Positions 49,192-57,476 of a stretch of DNA of 64,000 nucleotides are shown here, piece by piece. Location of the stretch: NCBI RefSeq assembly GCF_014844075.1, contig NZ_CP062165.1, forward strand, positions 5,084,001 through 5,148,000, read 5' to 3'. The first letter of the stretch is position 1; every line of letters begins with the position of its first letter. The notes under the pieces are model-generated. The model did no database searches. It was not told the origin of the DNA and saw only the letters and a list, made by a program, of their open reading frames with translations. The DNA is from Paenibacillus sp. JNUCC-31. GTDB taxonomy: Bacteria > Bacillota > Bacilli > Paenibacillales > Paenibacillaceae. A program made the translations under genes and the position numbers.

Positions 49192-49335
49192 TTATAGTTC
49201 GCTGTCCGCGCTGCGCGGGGTGCCACTTGTCGGTTTGTTACGATAAAAAAACCAGCATTCGTTTAGCAGCTTGATCTGTCTGCTGTCCTTTTTGTGAAAT
49301 GCACGCATCAGTTGATTGCAAAGCCATTGAGGCAA
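49192..49335 (-). CDS. cmpA: Cortex morphogenetic protein CmpA
   Basis: A 47-codon gene on the minus strand from TTG 49335, with GGAGGAG eight bases upstream. The product begins MPQWLCNQLMRAFHKKDSRQ and continues with IKLLNECWFFYRNKP. This matches the pattern of B. subtilis CmpA (37 residues, MPNWL... QIKLLNQCW.FYRKK) over its full length. CmpA adjusts spore cortex assembly through SpoIVA quality control with ClpXP. The place between tex and sprT is the same as in B. subtilis. A C-terminal extension of about ten residues (TSGTPRSADSEL) is extra. A CATATGCT word upstream resembles a sigma-E -10, but no matching -35 was found. Confidence 0.88.
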   Translation of the reverse strand: MPQWLCNQLMRAFHKKDSRQIKLLNECWFFYRNKPTSGTPRSADSEL

Positions 49336-49440
49336 GGGTATCTCCTCCTCTTGCATAATTCATCTGTACGTTAGCATATGTGGCAATAGCCTGGACTGTG
49401 CGGATTAACCTGTGAGTAACTGGGAAATTCGACACCAGAG

Positions 49441-49476
49441 AAAAAAGCGCAACCTCCGATTGGGGAGATGCGCTTT
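49441..49476 (-). terminator. Intrinsic terminator of the minus-strand gene at 49507
   Basis: On the minus strand GCGCATCTCC pairs with GGAGGTTGCGC around CCAATC, followed by TTTTTT. It separates the hypothetical gene from cmpA. Confidence 0.75.
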
Positions 49477-49506
49477 GGTTCCGTTTAAAATAAAGTCTAT
49501 AAAGAA

Positions 49507-49863
49507 TTAGAGCGATTCCATCTCTTCTTCATACCATTGCTCCAATTGGGCCTGAAGCGCCCGAATCTCAGTGAGCAAGGAAATTAATGGATAGTGTGTC
49601 TCGCGCAGTGCTGCGAAACTTTCTTCAAGGGCATTGATATAATCCAGACCGCCAATGATGGAGAGTTGCTCGTCCAGGAGATCAAGATTGTCACATTCAG
49701 CAATGGCCCAAGGCAATGCAGGCACATCTGCTGCGGTGAGTTTATCAATCTCTTTGTGCAGGCGCAGGTTAAGCGCACTGAGTTGGTAAGCGTAATCGGC
49801 AGGCATTTCCACAAACTGCAATTGCTGTTCCTGCTGCAGGATGACGTAGCGCATTGTAGGCAT
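49507..49863 (-). CDS. Conserved-looking hypothetical protein
   Basis: 118 residues from ATG 49863; GGGGAGA lies 12 bases upstream, a little far. ATG 49890 (nine more residues) has no site. A short beta start (MRYVILQQEQQLQFVEMP) leads into two or three acidic helices (DYAYQLSALNLRLHKEIDKL in total; ALEESFAALRETHYPLISLL in total) and an Asp/Glu-rich end. It has no membrane segment, Cys or His cluster, and no family is recognised. It is divergent from sprT with about 120 bases between starts. Its own terminator suggests a single transcript. Confidence 0.7.
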   Translation of the reverse strand: MPTMRYVILQQEQQLQFVEMPADYAYQLSALNLRLHKEIDKLTAADVPALPWAIAECDNLDLLDEQLSIIGGLDYINALEESFAALRETHYPLISLLTEIRALQAQLEQWYEEEMESL

Positions 49864-49982
49864 AACGAGTAATAATCTCCCCTCATACATTCTACTTGAC
49901 AGTGTAGCCTACGAAACGGTTAAAATTCAAGTATTATAGTGGAAAAACAAATGGCCCAAAGGGTGTGAAAGGAAAGAAACCG

Positions 49983-50444
49983 ATGGAAAATGAGGAATTG
50001 CAACAATGGATTGAGCAGGTGTCACTGGACCATTTCGGGGTTCCGTTCACTCACGAGGCACTGTTTAACCGCCGTCTGACCACTACAGGTGGGCGTTATA
50101 TGCTCAAGAGTCACCGCATCGAAATTAATCCTCATCAGCTCGAAGCCTATGGGCGGGAAGAGGTTGAGAAGATCATCAAGCATGAGCTGTGCCACTACCA
50201 TCTGCACATTCGTGGACGCGGCTACCAACACCGTGACCCTGAATTCAAGGCTCTGTTGCAGAAGGTGGGCGGTTCGAGGTTCTGTCAGTCCCTTCCGGAT
50301 GGAAAGGGAAGAAAGCCATTACCCTATCGTTATAAACTGGTGTGCAAGAGCTGTGGCACGGAATATTTGCGTAAACGAAAAGTAGACCCGAAGAAGTACC
50401 GCTGTGGTCGATGTGCGGGCAAGTTGTTATTGCAAGAAATATAG
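49983..50444 (+). CDS. sprT: SprT-family zinc metalloprotease-like protein
   Basis: 153 residues from ATG 49983 behind AAAGGAAAG. The zincin motif HELCHYHLH is present (residues about 67-75) with a third His in the YQHRDPEF region. A C-terminal zinc ribbon with two Cys pairs follows (LVCKSCGTEYLRKRK and YRCGRCAGK). This is the B. subtilis YdcK/SprT-like architecture. Eukaryotic Spartan relatives cut DNA-protein crosslinks; the bacterial role is unproven. Its neighbours tex and cmpA and the tRNA cluster further on repeat the B. subtilis order. Confidence 0.88.
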   Translation: MENEELQQWIEQVSLDHFGVPFTHEALFNRRLTTTGGRYMLKSHRIEINPHQLEAYGREEVEKIIKHELCHYHLHIRGRGYQHRDPEFKALLQKVGGSRFCQSLPDGKGRKPLPYRYKLVCKSCGTEYLRKRKVDPKKYRCGRCAGKLLLQEI

Positions 50445-50657
50445 AGGGGCATTTAGCATCAGCTAAAGGACGAAATGGGATCTGCAATGGATCTGCTAGA
50501 ATTGTGTATTTGGGATGGTTCGTTATATTTAATATCCAGTTTATATCGATCTTAAGAAAGTTGTAATCTTTTTGGCGACCTTATTGTCATTATTTCATAG
50601 TAAGCTGGTGTAGTTGGGATCACCAAAAAAAGTAATGGCGTAAGGAGGGAACGAAGA

Positions 50658-51359
50658 TTGGCAGAGTATAGGGTGCTTGTAGTGGATGACGATCCCGATA
50701 TCCGCAACGCGATTGAAATTTATTTACGCATTGAAGGGATCTCGGTGAGTAAGGCAGCAGATGGGCAGGAAGCGATAAGAAAAGTCAGGGAAGAAGAAGT
50801 TCACCTCATTGTAATGGATGTAATGATGCCTAATCTGGACGGTATACAGGCAACTCTCAAAATACGCGAGAACTGCAATGTACCGATTATTATTTTGTCT
50901 GCCAAAACCGAGGACCACGACAAAATTCTTGGTCTGAATATTGGAGCTGATGATTACATAGCCAAACCCTTCAATCCATTGGAACTGGTGGCCAGAGTGA
51001 AATCCCAACTGCGCCGATTTACAGGACTTGGAACACAGCAAATCGACAGGGGCGATGAACAAGAAATTGAGGTCAGGGGACTGGTGCTTAACAATAGGAG
51101 GAAGAAAGTAACGCTGGAGGGTGAAGAGATTCGATTAACTCCAACGGAGTTTCATATTTTGAAATTGTTGATGGAGAATACGGGGCGTGTTTTTGCCATT
51201 GATGAAATCTATGAACGTGTTTGGAAAGAGCCGGCCTTTCAGCCAGAAAACACGGTGGCTGTACATATTCGCCGGATCAGGGAGAAGATCGAGTTTAATC
51301 CAAGAGAACCGAAATATGTAAAGGTGGTGTGGGGCATTGGCTACAAGATGGAAGGTTAA
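50658..51359 (+). CDS. OmpR-family response regulator
   Basis: 233 residues from TTG 50658 behind a strong AAGGAGGG. The receiver domain (1-115) has the acidic pocket DDDPD and phospho-acceptor Asp54 in IVMDVMMPN, Thr/Ser in ILSAKTED and Lys in YIAKPFNP. A winged-helix DNA-binding domain (about 130-230) ends with YVKVVWGIGYKM. It resembles VanR/PhoP-type regulators. The partner kinase gene starts one base after the stop. Upstream (50445-50657) there is no clear terminator or operator. The target genes are unknown. Confidence 0.92.
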   Translation: MAEYRVLVVDDDPDIRNAIEIYLRIEGISVSKAADGQEAIRKVREEEVHLIVMDVMMPNLDGIQATLKIRENCNVPIIILSAKTEDHDKILGLNIGADDYIAKPFNPLELVARVKSQLRRFTGLGTQQIDRGDEQEIEVRGLVLNNRRKKVTLEGEEIRLTPTEFHILKLLMENTGRVFAIDEIYERVWKEPAFQPENTVAVHIRRIREKIEFNPREPKYVKVVWGIGYKMEG

Positions 51360-51360
51360 T

Positions 51361-52902
51361 GTGATCCCCTATATGATTCGATTGGTTATGATCAGCTGCG
51401 GCACTCTCATGTTTTTTTATGTCATCTCACGAAGTTTCCAGAATATTGACTTTGTTTTTTGGGGCTGGGGTGTTCAGAGTGATCCGTCTTTAATCATATG
51501 TTTGTTCCTGATCGCTGTTTTATATGTGTATAGAAACCGATTTCCACTGCCTTCGGAGAGTAATTATGTGAAAATGAAGAATTGGTTGTCGGTCAGATTG
51601 GCTATGGATGTACAAATATTGCTTTATTTTGTCATCGGTCTACCGTTGTTCTATGGAACGGTTCTTGTCATGCAGGGGAATGGCGTGCGGATTAGCCAAC
51701 ATGAGTGGATCAACGATATTGTCATGTTTATATCTGCATTTCTTTTGTCATCCGTGCTGCTCTGTTTTGCTGGGGAGTATGGTAGGGCGGGGATTCGGAT
51801 GATCGCGGATCGAGCGGCGCTTCGTCAGACCGTCAATGAATTATGGTTAAGCACGACGATCCATATGATGCGGGATGAACTGAAACATGCGACCCCACCT
51901 GAAAATAGGATCCTCAAAACACTCATCGTTTGGTCTGTATCTCAATTCGTATTGTTGATCATTGCGTTCGTGGTAGAGGAATTTAGATTTCCAATTTTGC
52001 TGCTGATCGTGGCGTGCAGTGTGATTATTCTGGGTCAGATCGTGCGAATCATTCATGGTTTGCAAGGCTTAACACAAGCAGCTTCGGCCATGGCTTTGGG
52101 ACGTATGGACGTTCAGCTTCCCCAGCAGACATACGGTATGCTGGACCAGCTGACGATACATATGAACGGCATGAAACAAGGAATTCAGCGTACCGTCGAA
52201 AAAAGAGTGAAAAGTGAGCGAATGAAGTCGGAGCTGATTACCAATGTTTCACATGATTTAAAAACACCGCTGACCTCGCTGGTGAGTTATGTGGATTTGT
52301 TAAAACGTAATGAAGGTACTGCCGAGGAAAAGGCAGAATATATTGAGGTGCTGCAACGCAAGACGAAGCGGCTGAGTGTACTTGTTGAAGATTTATTTGA
52401 GGCGGCCAAGATGGCCAGTGGAGATGTGGAGCTTCATCTGGAGCAGGTTGATGTTGCAGCCTTATTACATCAAGCCTTGGCGGAATATAGTGAGTCTATC
52501 GTACAGTCTGGTTTGATTTTCAGAGTAAGTGACAGGAATGGTCCGATGTACGCTCAGTTGGATGGAAAACGTACATGGCGTGTATTCGAGAATTTGCTTG
52601 GCAATGTCACTAAATATGGAATGAAGAATTCAAGGGTGTTCATTGAATTATCAGAAGATGATTCGTATGTGATATTGTGTATCAAAAACGTTTCTACCTA
52701 TGAAATGCAGTTTGCGGCAGATGAAATTTTTGAACGTTTCAAGCGGGGCGACCATTCCCGGAGCGCGGAAGGGTCAGGACTGGGTTTATCCATTGCGAAA
52801 AGCATTGTTGAGCTGCATGGAGGGAGAATGAACATCAAGATTGATGGCGATCTGTTTAAAGTGACGGTCCATTTTCCAAAATGCACTCGGCAGAAGCAAT
52901 AA
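51361..52902 (+). CDS. Membrane sensor histidine kinase
   Basis: 513 residues from GTG 51361 (GGAAGG five bases before); a TTG at 51337 would overlap the regulator. Six hydrophobic segments (within about 5-240) suggest a multi-spanning sensor with very small external loops, unlike the usual two-helix type. The HAMP-like linker is followed by the HisKA phospho-acceptor H298 (NVSHDLKTPLTSL). The ATPase domain follows, with the N box FENLLGNVTKYG and the G boxes in RSAEGSGLGLSIAKSIV. The cognate regulator is the preceding gene. A membrane-embedded stimulus such as an envelope-active compound is an inference from the topology. Confidence 0.9.
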   Translation: MIPYMIRLVMISCGTLMFFYVISRSFQNIDFVFWGWGVQSDPSLIICLFLIAVLYVYRNRFPLPSESNYVKMKNWLSVRLAMDVQILLYFVIGLPLFYGTVLVMQGNGVRISQHEWINDIVMFISAFLLSSVLLCFAGEYGRAGIRMIADRAALRQTVNELWLSTTIHMMRDELKHATPPENRILKTLIVWSVSQFVLLIIAFVVEEFRFPILLLIVACSVIILGQIVRIIHGLQGLTQAASAMALGRMDVQLPQQTYGMLDQLTIHMNGMKQGIQRTVEKRVKSERMKSELITNVSHDLKTPLTSLVSYVDLLKRNEGTAEEKAEYIEVLQRKTKRLSVLVEDLFEAAKMASGDVELHLEQVDVAALLHQALAEYSESIVQSGLIFRVSDRNGPMYAQLDGKRTWRVFENLLGNVTKYGMKNSRVFIELSEDDSYVILCIKNVSTYEMQFAADEIFERFKRGDHSRSAEGSGLGLSIAKSIVELHGGRMNIKIDGDLFKVTVHFPKCTRQKQ

Positions 52903-52977
52903 AATAATCATCGTGACCGACTTTTCTATGCACTCGAATGAGAGATGCAAGGCTTCTAAGAAAGTCACTCGGGCATG

Positions 52978-53006
52978 TTGACTTGGCTAATTAATCATGA
53001 TAAATT
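52978..53006 (+). promoter_or_regulatory. Promoter of tRNA-Asn
   Basis: TTGACT (52978-52983), a 17-base spacer and TAAATT (53001-53006), about 22 bases before the mature tRNA-Asn. Confidence 0.65.
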
Positions 53007-53027
53007 AAATTTATTCAAGATTAATAT

Positions 53028-53103
53028 TCCCTGATAGCTCAGTTGGTAGAGCACTCGACTGTTAATCGAGTTGTCACAGGTTCGAGTCCTGTTCGGGGAG
53101 CCA
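53028..53103 (+). tRNA. tRNA-Asn (anticodon GTT)
   Basis: A 76-nt cloverleaf with encoded CCA at 53101-53103. The acceptor TCCCTGA pairs with TCGGGGA. The anticodon loop CTGTTAA sits in the CTCGA/TCGAG-type stem, and GGTTCGAGTCC forms the T arm. It is first of the five tRNAs in the window. Confidence 0.97.
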
Positions 53104-53109
53104 TTTCTT

Positions 53110-53198
53110 GGAGAGATACCCAAGTGGCTATAAGGGGACCCTCTGCTAAGGGGTTAGACTGCGTAAGCGGTGCGAGGGTTCGAATCCCTCTCTCTCCG
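53110..53198 (+). tRNA. tRNA-Ser (anticodon GCT)
   Basis: An 89-nt class II tRNA without encoded CCA. The acceptor GGAGAGA pairs with TCTCTCC. The anticodon loop CTGCTAA sits in the ACCCT/GGGGT stem, with a long variable arm (ACTGCGTAAGCGGT) and the T arm GAGGGTTCGAATCCCTC. Its 3' end is duplicated about 110 bases downstream. Confidence 0.95.
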
Positions 53199-53204
53199 TT
53201 CTGA
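53184..53204 (+). repeat. Direct repeat within the tRNA-Ser 3' end (att-like, left)
   Basis: The 21 bases starting ATCCCTCTCTCTCC and ending TTCTGA cover the T arm, acceptor and first bases after tRNA-Ser. They recur exactly at 53296-53316. Confidence 0.7.
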
Positions 53205-53295
53205 AACACTTCTCTGCAAAGGGATGAGAACCTAAAGGTTCGTCGAAGCATACACTTCGTAAGGAATACATCGCAGTCTCGAATGAAGTGAGAGT

Positions 53296-53316
53296 ATCCC
53301 TCTCTCTCCGTTCTGA
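53296..53316 (+). repeat. Direct repeat of the tRNA-Ser 3' end (att-like, right)
   Basis: An exact 21-base copy of 53184-53204, without the rest of a tRNA. The sequence between (53205-53295) has no gene and several short inverted repeats (CGAAGCATACACTTCG). Such copies usually mark the far end of an element once inserted at the tRNA, or a slipped duplication. Confidence 0.65.
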
Positions 53317-53326
53317 CTACAAACAT

Positions 53327-53376
53327 AATCCCCATTCGTATGAACCATTAACGGTTTGTGAGAATGGGGATTTTTG
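53327..53376. terminator. Bidirectional intrinsic terminator
   Basis: AATCCCCATTC (53327-53337) pairs with GAATGGGGATT (53362-53372), with an inner ACC/GGT arm, then TTT. It ends the tRNA-Asn/Ser transcript and the convergent ArsR-type gene. Confidence 0.8.
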
Positions 53377-53411
53377 ATGTTTCGTCTTTTTTGCCAATGA
53401 ACAGGATTGCC

Positions 53412-54110
53412 TTATAATGAAATGCCCAGCACTTCATATAAACCCTTCTTGCCTGCTTCCGTGACTTCAACCGCCCGACTGCCTGGCTTCTGGTGGGTCC
53501 AATCCAGCTCGGACAAGCGGCGCCCCAGTTCGTCTCCCAGTAAACCGGAGATATGGTGGCGACGTTCACTCCAGTCGAGGCATTTGCGAGCTAGAGTACG
53601 GCGTGATCCAGTTTTCCCTTCAAGTGTAATGCCAAATGAATTAAACCATTGAACTCCTTTCGCTGTAATTTGGTAATCCTTGGACTGTTCATCCTCTGAT
53701 TCTTCGAGATAACCTTCTCGTAATAAAGCTTCGCACAACGCTATCCCCAATTTTCCGGCCAGATGCCCGTAACAGGTTCGAGCAAAGCTCAGATGTTGAA
53801 GTTGATTGGATTGTTTGAGAGACCTAACCTGTACAGGTGGGGCAATACTGCCCATCGTTTCAATCAAAAAAGCGATTTCCTTGCCCGCCAGACGGTAGTA
53901 CCGATGCCTGCCTTGACGTTCAACCACAAGCAACCCGCCTTCGACCAGCTTGGCAAGATGGTTACTCGCTGTTTGGGGTGTGACACCAGCCATATAGGCA
54001 AGTTCACCGGCGGGCAGCGCTCTTCCATCTAGTAAGGCTTCGAGAAAAACAGCACGACTCGGATCAGCGATTAATGACGCAATAACAGTTATATTCGGAT
54101 ATGCATTCAT
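53412..54110 (-). CDS. ArsR-type winged-helix transcriptional regulator
   Basis: 232 residues from ATG 54110. The N-terminal 90 residues form an ArsR-like winged helix (SLIADPSRAVFLEALLDGR in part, LPAGELAYMAGVTPQTASNH in part, VVERQGRHRYYRLAG). No metal-binding CxC motif is seen. The C-terminal 140 residues are a helical domain shared by a subgroup of such regulators (about residues 110-228, ARTCYGHLAGKLGIALCEALL in part). It is divergent from a flavin-reductase-like gene 110 bases away, its likely target. The ribosome site is weak, so the start is less sure. Confidence 0.82.
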   Translation of the reverse strand: MNAYPNITVIASLIADPSRAVFLEALLDGRALPAGELAYMAGVTPQTASNHLAKLVEGGLLVVERQGRHRYYRLAGKEIAFLIETMGSIAPPVQVRSLKQSNQLQHLSFARTCYGHLAGKLGIALCEALLREGYLEESEDEQSKDYQITAKGVQWFNSFGITLEGKTGSRRTLARKCLDWSERRHHISGLLGDELGRRLSELDWTHQKPGSRAVEVTEAGKKGLYEVLGISL

Positions 54111-54221
54111 ATTTCGATGATACCTGAACTATTAGTGTATTACAATCGAGTCAGGCTCATCCACATGGGTCAGATTTAAGCTGTGGGAGCCGAATGAATG
54201 GAAACAGGAGTGGAGCAAATC

Positions 54222-54866
54222 ATGAAGCACGAACACCGTAGAGAACGATCTGCCAAGGGGCAAGAGATGAATCAACATGAAACGATTAATCCAAGTATTT
54301 TATATTATGGCACCCCCGTATTGTTACTGAGCACATTAAATGAAGACGGATCGACCAACTTGTCCCCATTGTCCTCGTCGTGGGCGCTGGGAGATTGTCT
54401 TGTGCTTGGGTTGGGTGTTCAGGGCAAGGCTTATGAGAATCTGAGCCGACACCCCGAATGTGTTATTAATTTGCCGGACGCTTCCATGTGGAGGCAGGTG
54501 GAATCCTTGGGACGTTATACGGGTACATATCCGGTTCCCGAGGAGAAAAGACAAATGGGCTATAAATTTTGTTCCGAAAAATTTGAAGCCGCTGGGTTGA
54601 CCGCTCAAAGTTCGGCTCTGGTTCAACCTGAGAAAATAGCGGAGTGTCCGCTTCAGATCGAGGCTTCCGTGCAGCACATCCGCACACCGGAGCATACGCC
54701 TTTTATGGCCGTTGTTGAGGTGAAAGCACTGAAGGTACATGCACATAAGACGCTTATATCTGGATTGAACAAAATTGATCCGGCGAAGTGGCACCCGCTA
54801 ATCTATAATTTTCGGCATTATTATGGATTGGGGGAAAGACAAGGGGAGAACTTCCGCGCTGAATAG
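54222..54866 (+). CDS. Flavin reductase-like (split-barrel FMN-binding) protein
   Basis: 214 residues from ATG 54222 behind AGGAGTGGAG; ATG 54198 and ATG 54267 are alternatives. It has the flavin-reductase split-barrel pattern: PVLLLSTLNEDGSTNLSPLS in total, SSSWALGDCLVLGLG, KAYENLSRHPECVINLP and a GLSGLNKIDPAKWHPLIY-like end. Family members bind FMN and reduce it with NAD(P)H or act as FMN-dependent oxidoreductases. Substrate unknown. It is probably controlled by the divergent ArsR-type regulator. Confidence 0.85.
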   Translation: MKHEHRRERSAKGQEMNQHETINPSILYYGTPVLLLSTLNEDGSTNLSPLSSSWALGDCLVLGLGVQGKAYENLSRHPECVINLPDASMWRQVESLGRYTGTYPVPEEKRQMGYKFCSEKFEAAGLTAQSSALVQPEKIAECPLQIEASVQHIRTPEHTPFMAVVEVKALKVHAHKTLISGLNKIDPAKWHPLIYNFRHYYGLGERQGENFRAE

Positions 54867-54918
54867 GGACAGGTATAAGTTAAAAGTATAGATGCATCCT
54901 ATGTAATCCGGAATATAT

Positions 54919-54948
54919 AAGTGGGGGCCATTGGGTCTTCACTTTTTT
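54919..54948 (+). terminator. Weak intrinsic terminator after the flavin reductase-like gene
   Basis: AAGTG pairs with CACTT, with an inner GCC/GGG-type arm, followed by six Ts. The stem is short and imperfect. Confidence 0.4.
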
Positions 54949-55064
54949 CAGGTACCTTTTGAAATGGATGAAAGAATGCCACGAATGATTATTGTTTTAG
55001 TTAAAGAATGGGTAAATTGTAAAGAAAGATACATGTAAGCATATACATAAGAGAGGTGATGTGC

Positions 55065-55736
55065 GTGGAAATGGAATACTTGATGCGTGTACTCATAGCT
55101 GGCATATGCGGCGTTTTGATTGGATATGAGCGCAAGAACCGGATGAAGGAAGCGGGAATACGTACTCATTTTGTTGTCGCTGTGGGTGCTGCATTGATGA
55201 TGATTGTATCCAAGTATGGCTTTCAGGATCAGGCAGGCTGGGTTAATCTGTCGCTTGATCCCTCCAGGATTGCGGCACAGGTGGTCAGTGGGGTCGGCTT
55301 CATTGGAGCCGGGATGATCTTTACACAGCGCCATACGGTCCGGGGATTGACGACAGCTGCCGGAATCTGGGCGACTGCCGGGATGGGACTGGCCGTTGGT
55401 TCCGGATTGTATTGGACAGGGGCCGGGGTGACGCTGCTTATTGTATTGGCCCAGATGCTGCTGCATCGGCCGACACGCTGGTTGGTATCCGCGAGAACAG
55501 AGACGTTGACGATTCGTTTGCTGCAGGAGGGAGATACACTGAAAACCGTTTTGGCTTTGCTGGGACAGGAAAAAATATCGGTGATCGGATTCAAAACAGA
55601 ACAGCAAATAAGCACAGACTCCAAAGAGGAGACTGTGCTTGAATTCACGTTGCAGCTGCCGGGTTCATACCGGGGTGAGCAATTGATTATTTTATTGCAG
55701 GATATTTCTCATGTTCGTTCCGTTGAGATGAGGTGA
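55065..55736 (+). CDS. MgtC/SapB family membrane protein
   Basis: 223 residues from GTG 55065 (GAGGTG six bases before); GTG 55056 is too close to the site. The N-terminal 135 residues hold four or five membrane helices with MgtC signatures: GVLIGYERKNRMKEAGIRTHF in part, VVSGVGFIGAGMIF and VRGLTTAAGIWATAGMGLAVG in part. The C-terminal 80 residues form an ACT-like cytoplasmic domain. MgtC proteins are linked to growth at low Mg2+ and to inhibition of F1Fo ATPase. The role here is not known. No Mg2+ riboswitch is evident upstream. Confidence 0.87.
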   Translation: MEMEYLMRVLIAGICGVLIGYERKNRMKEAGIRTHFVVAVGAALMMIVSKYGFQDQAGWVNLSLDPSRIAAQVVSGVGFIGAGMIFTQRHTVRGLTTAAGIWATAGMGLAVGSGLYWTGAGVTLLIVLAQMLLHRPTRWLVSARTETLTIRLLQEGDTLKTVLALLGQEKISVIGFKTEQQISTDSKEETVLEFTLQLPGSYRGEQLIILLQDISHVRSVEMR

Positions 55737-55799
55737 AGCCAGGTTATCGCTAAGTAGCTAGATCGCTAGGTCCTAATACCGAACCATTACGAAAAGCGA

Positions 55800-56696
55800 T
55801 TACTGACCGCCTTCAACAACGGACTCCGGCTGGGAAACAGGCTTTCCTTCAAGAACACAATGAATGGCATGGGCGACACCATGTTCCACATTAGTCAATG
55901 ACACCGCCTTGGCAAGCGCCTTAATTTCCGGTTCTGCATTGCCCATGGCAATACCGAGCCCTGCCATTTTCAGCATGGATACATCATTGAAATTATCACC
56001 GATGGCAGCTGTATCTTCCATGGAGATGTTCAAATGCGCAGCCAGTTTGGTTAAGGCGTTACCTTTGGATACATCAGGATGCTGCATTTCGAAGTTGTGT
56101 TCAGAGGATACCACCATGGCTACATCGGAGCGGGAGGCAAAGTATTGGCGTCCTTGCTGCAATTGTTCCGGGTCCAATGAAAAGGCCATAATATTGTAAA
56201 TGTAAGCTTCAGAAGGAATCTCCTGATGGGAGTTTACGCGGTGGTAATCTTTCTTGTCATAGTGCTTCTTAACGGCGCGAATGAGGCGTTCAATGTCCTC
56301 CCCGGGACTTGAACCCAGAATGCGGTCCATCTCAGCGAGCATCGCCTCATGGCTGCTAATGGGGGCGTATATACCTTGTTGTGTTGAGGCTTCGTAGTAA
56401 CAATGATGATCTTCCAGCCATTGCATCACCGATGCGGCCGTTTCTCGCTCAAGCGGAAGATGGAACAGGCGTTCACCGTTGGCATCATGGATGGTAGCTC
56501 CGTTGGAGCCGATGACTGGCGTGTGAATTCCGCCTTCGCTGCTTATCGTTAATACGTCGGAATAGACCCGTCCTGTAGCGATCGTGACCTTCAATCCTTC
56601 TTGTTGTGCCTTATGGATTGCGGCTGCATTTTCCGGGCTGATCCGGCTGTCTCTGTTCAGTAACGTTCCGTCCAAATCGGTAGCAAATAATTTCAT
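55800..56696 (-). CDS. Cof-type HAD-superfamily phosphatase
   Basis: 298 residues from ATG 56696 behind AAAAGGAG. HAD motif I is LFATDLDGTLLN (nucleophile Asp7, Asp9), motif II is in VIGSNGATIH, and motif III/IV is AIGDNFNDVSMLKMAG near residue 230. The type IIB cap lies between (about 85-190). Such enzymes dephosphorylate sugar phosphates or other small phosphates. It begins three bases after a DeoR-family gene and forms an operon with it, suggesting that a phosphorylated metabolite links the two. Confidence 0.9.
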   Translation of the reverse strand: MKLFATDLDGTLLNRDSRISPENAAAIHKAQQEGLKVTIATGRVYSDVLTISSEGGIHTPVIGSNGATIHDANGERLFHLPLERETAASVMQWLEDHHCYYEASTQQGIYAPISSHEAMLAEMDRILGSSPGEDIERLIRAVKKHYDKKDYHRVNSHQEIPSEAYIYNIMAFSLDPEQLQQGRQYFASRSDVAMVVSSEHNFEMQHPDVSKGNALTKLAAHLNISMEDTAAIGDNFNDVSMLKMAGLGIAMGNAEPEIKALAKAVSLTNVEHGVAHAIHCVLEGKPVSQPESVVEGGQ

Positions 56697-56699
56697 ATG

Positions 56700-57476
56700 T
56701 TACAACTCCTTTTCAATTGTAGGTTCAGGAATGAGGATCTCAACCTGCTGTTCGGCTAGAAAGGTTCGCCAATCTTGGGAAGGCCATTGATCTGTGATTA
56801 ACACATCCACGAGTGACCAGTCTGCAAAACGATAGCCATAACGCTTATCAAACTTGGAATGATCAGCAAGTACAATAACCTGTTTGGCGGCCTGCATCAT
56901 TTTGTGTTTTATTTTTCCTTCTTCTTCAGAAGCACTAAAGCCGTCCATCGTAATTCCGCCAATGCCGATAAAGGCTTTATCTACATAATAATGGGAAAGA
57001 GTTTCAATAACTGAAGTACCATAGACATAACGCTGTTCTTTATCGACTTTACCGCCCAGCAAACGAATCTCGACAGCCGTGTGATTGGAGAGAAGATCAG
57101 CTGAATAAATGGAATTGGTGAGGACCGTACAGGACTTGCCGTTCAAATTTTCGGCACAAGTCTGCACTGTAGTGGAAGAATCCAGGATGATCTGTTCACC
57201 TTGGCGGACGATCGCAGCGGCTAGCTTGCCAATAGCTCTCTTTTCATCTGAAATGTGAAGCAGACGATCTTTGTACGATCTGTGCTCAACGGGTGGAACG
57301 GGGAGAATTGCACCGCCTCGGGTTCGAATTATCGCATCTTGTTCTTCGAGTTTGATCAAATCCCTGCGGGCCGTATCCCGGGAAACGTCAAACAGGGATA
57401 CAATATCATCAGCTGAGATGCGACTGTGCTTGCGCAGATGTTCGATGATCAGCTGCATTCGTTCTTCCTGAAACAA
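56700..57476 (-). CDS. DeoR/GlpR-family transcriptional regulator
   Basis: 258 residues from TTG 57476, with AAGGAGGC eight bases upstream. The N-terminal helix-turn-helix (about 5-57; ISADDIVSLFDVSRDTARRD in total) is followed by a DeoRC sensor domain (about 75-235; ILDSSTTVQTCAENL, GGITMDGFSASEEE and VLADHSKFDK). It is co-transcribed with the Cof-type phosphatase. It probably represses its own operon in response to a sugar phosphate. The pair lies inside the interrupted tRNA array. Confidence 0.9.
   Translation of the reverse strand: MFQEERMQLIIEHLRKHSRISADDIVSLFDVSRDTARRDLIKLEEQDAIIRTRGGAILPVPPVEHRSYKDRLLHISDEKRAIGKLAAAIVRQGEQIILDSSTTVQTCAENLNGKSCTVLTNSIYSADLLSNHTAVEIRLLGGKVDKEQRYVYGTSVIETLSHYYVDKAFIGIGGITMDGFSASEEEGKIKHKMMQAAKQVIVLADHSKFDKRYGYRFADWSLVDVLITDQWPSQDWRTFLAEQQVEILIPEPTIEKEL

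Noticed and set aside
53290..53316. Second tRNA-Ser gene
   Set aside because: Only the last 21 bases of the tRNA are copied; no acceptor 5' strand, D arm or anticodon arm precedes them.
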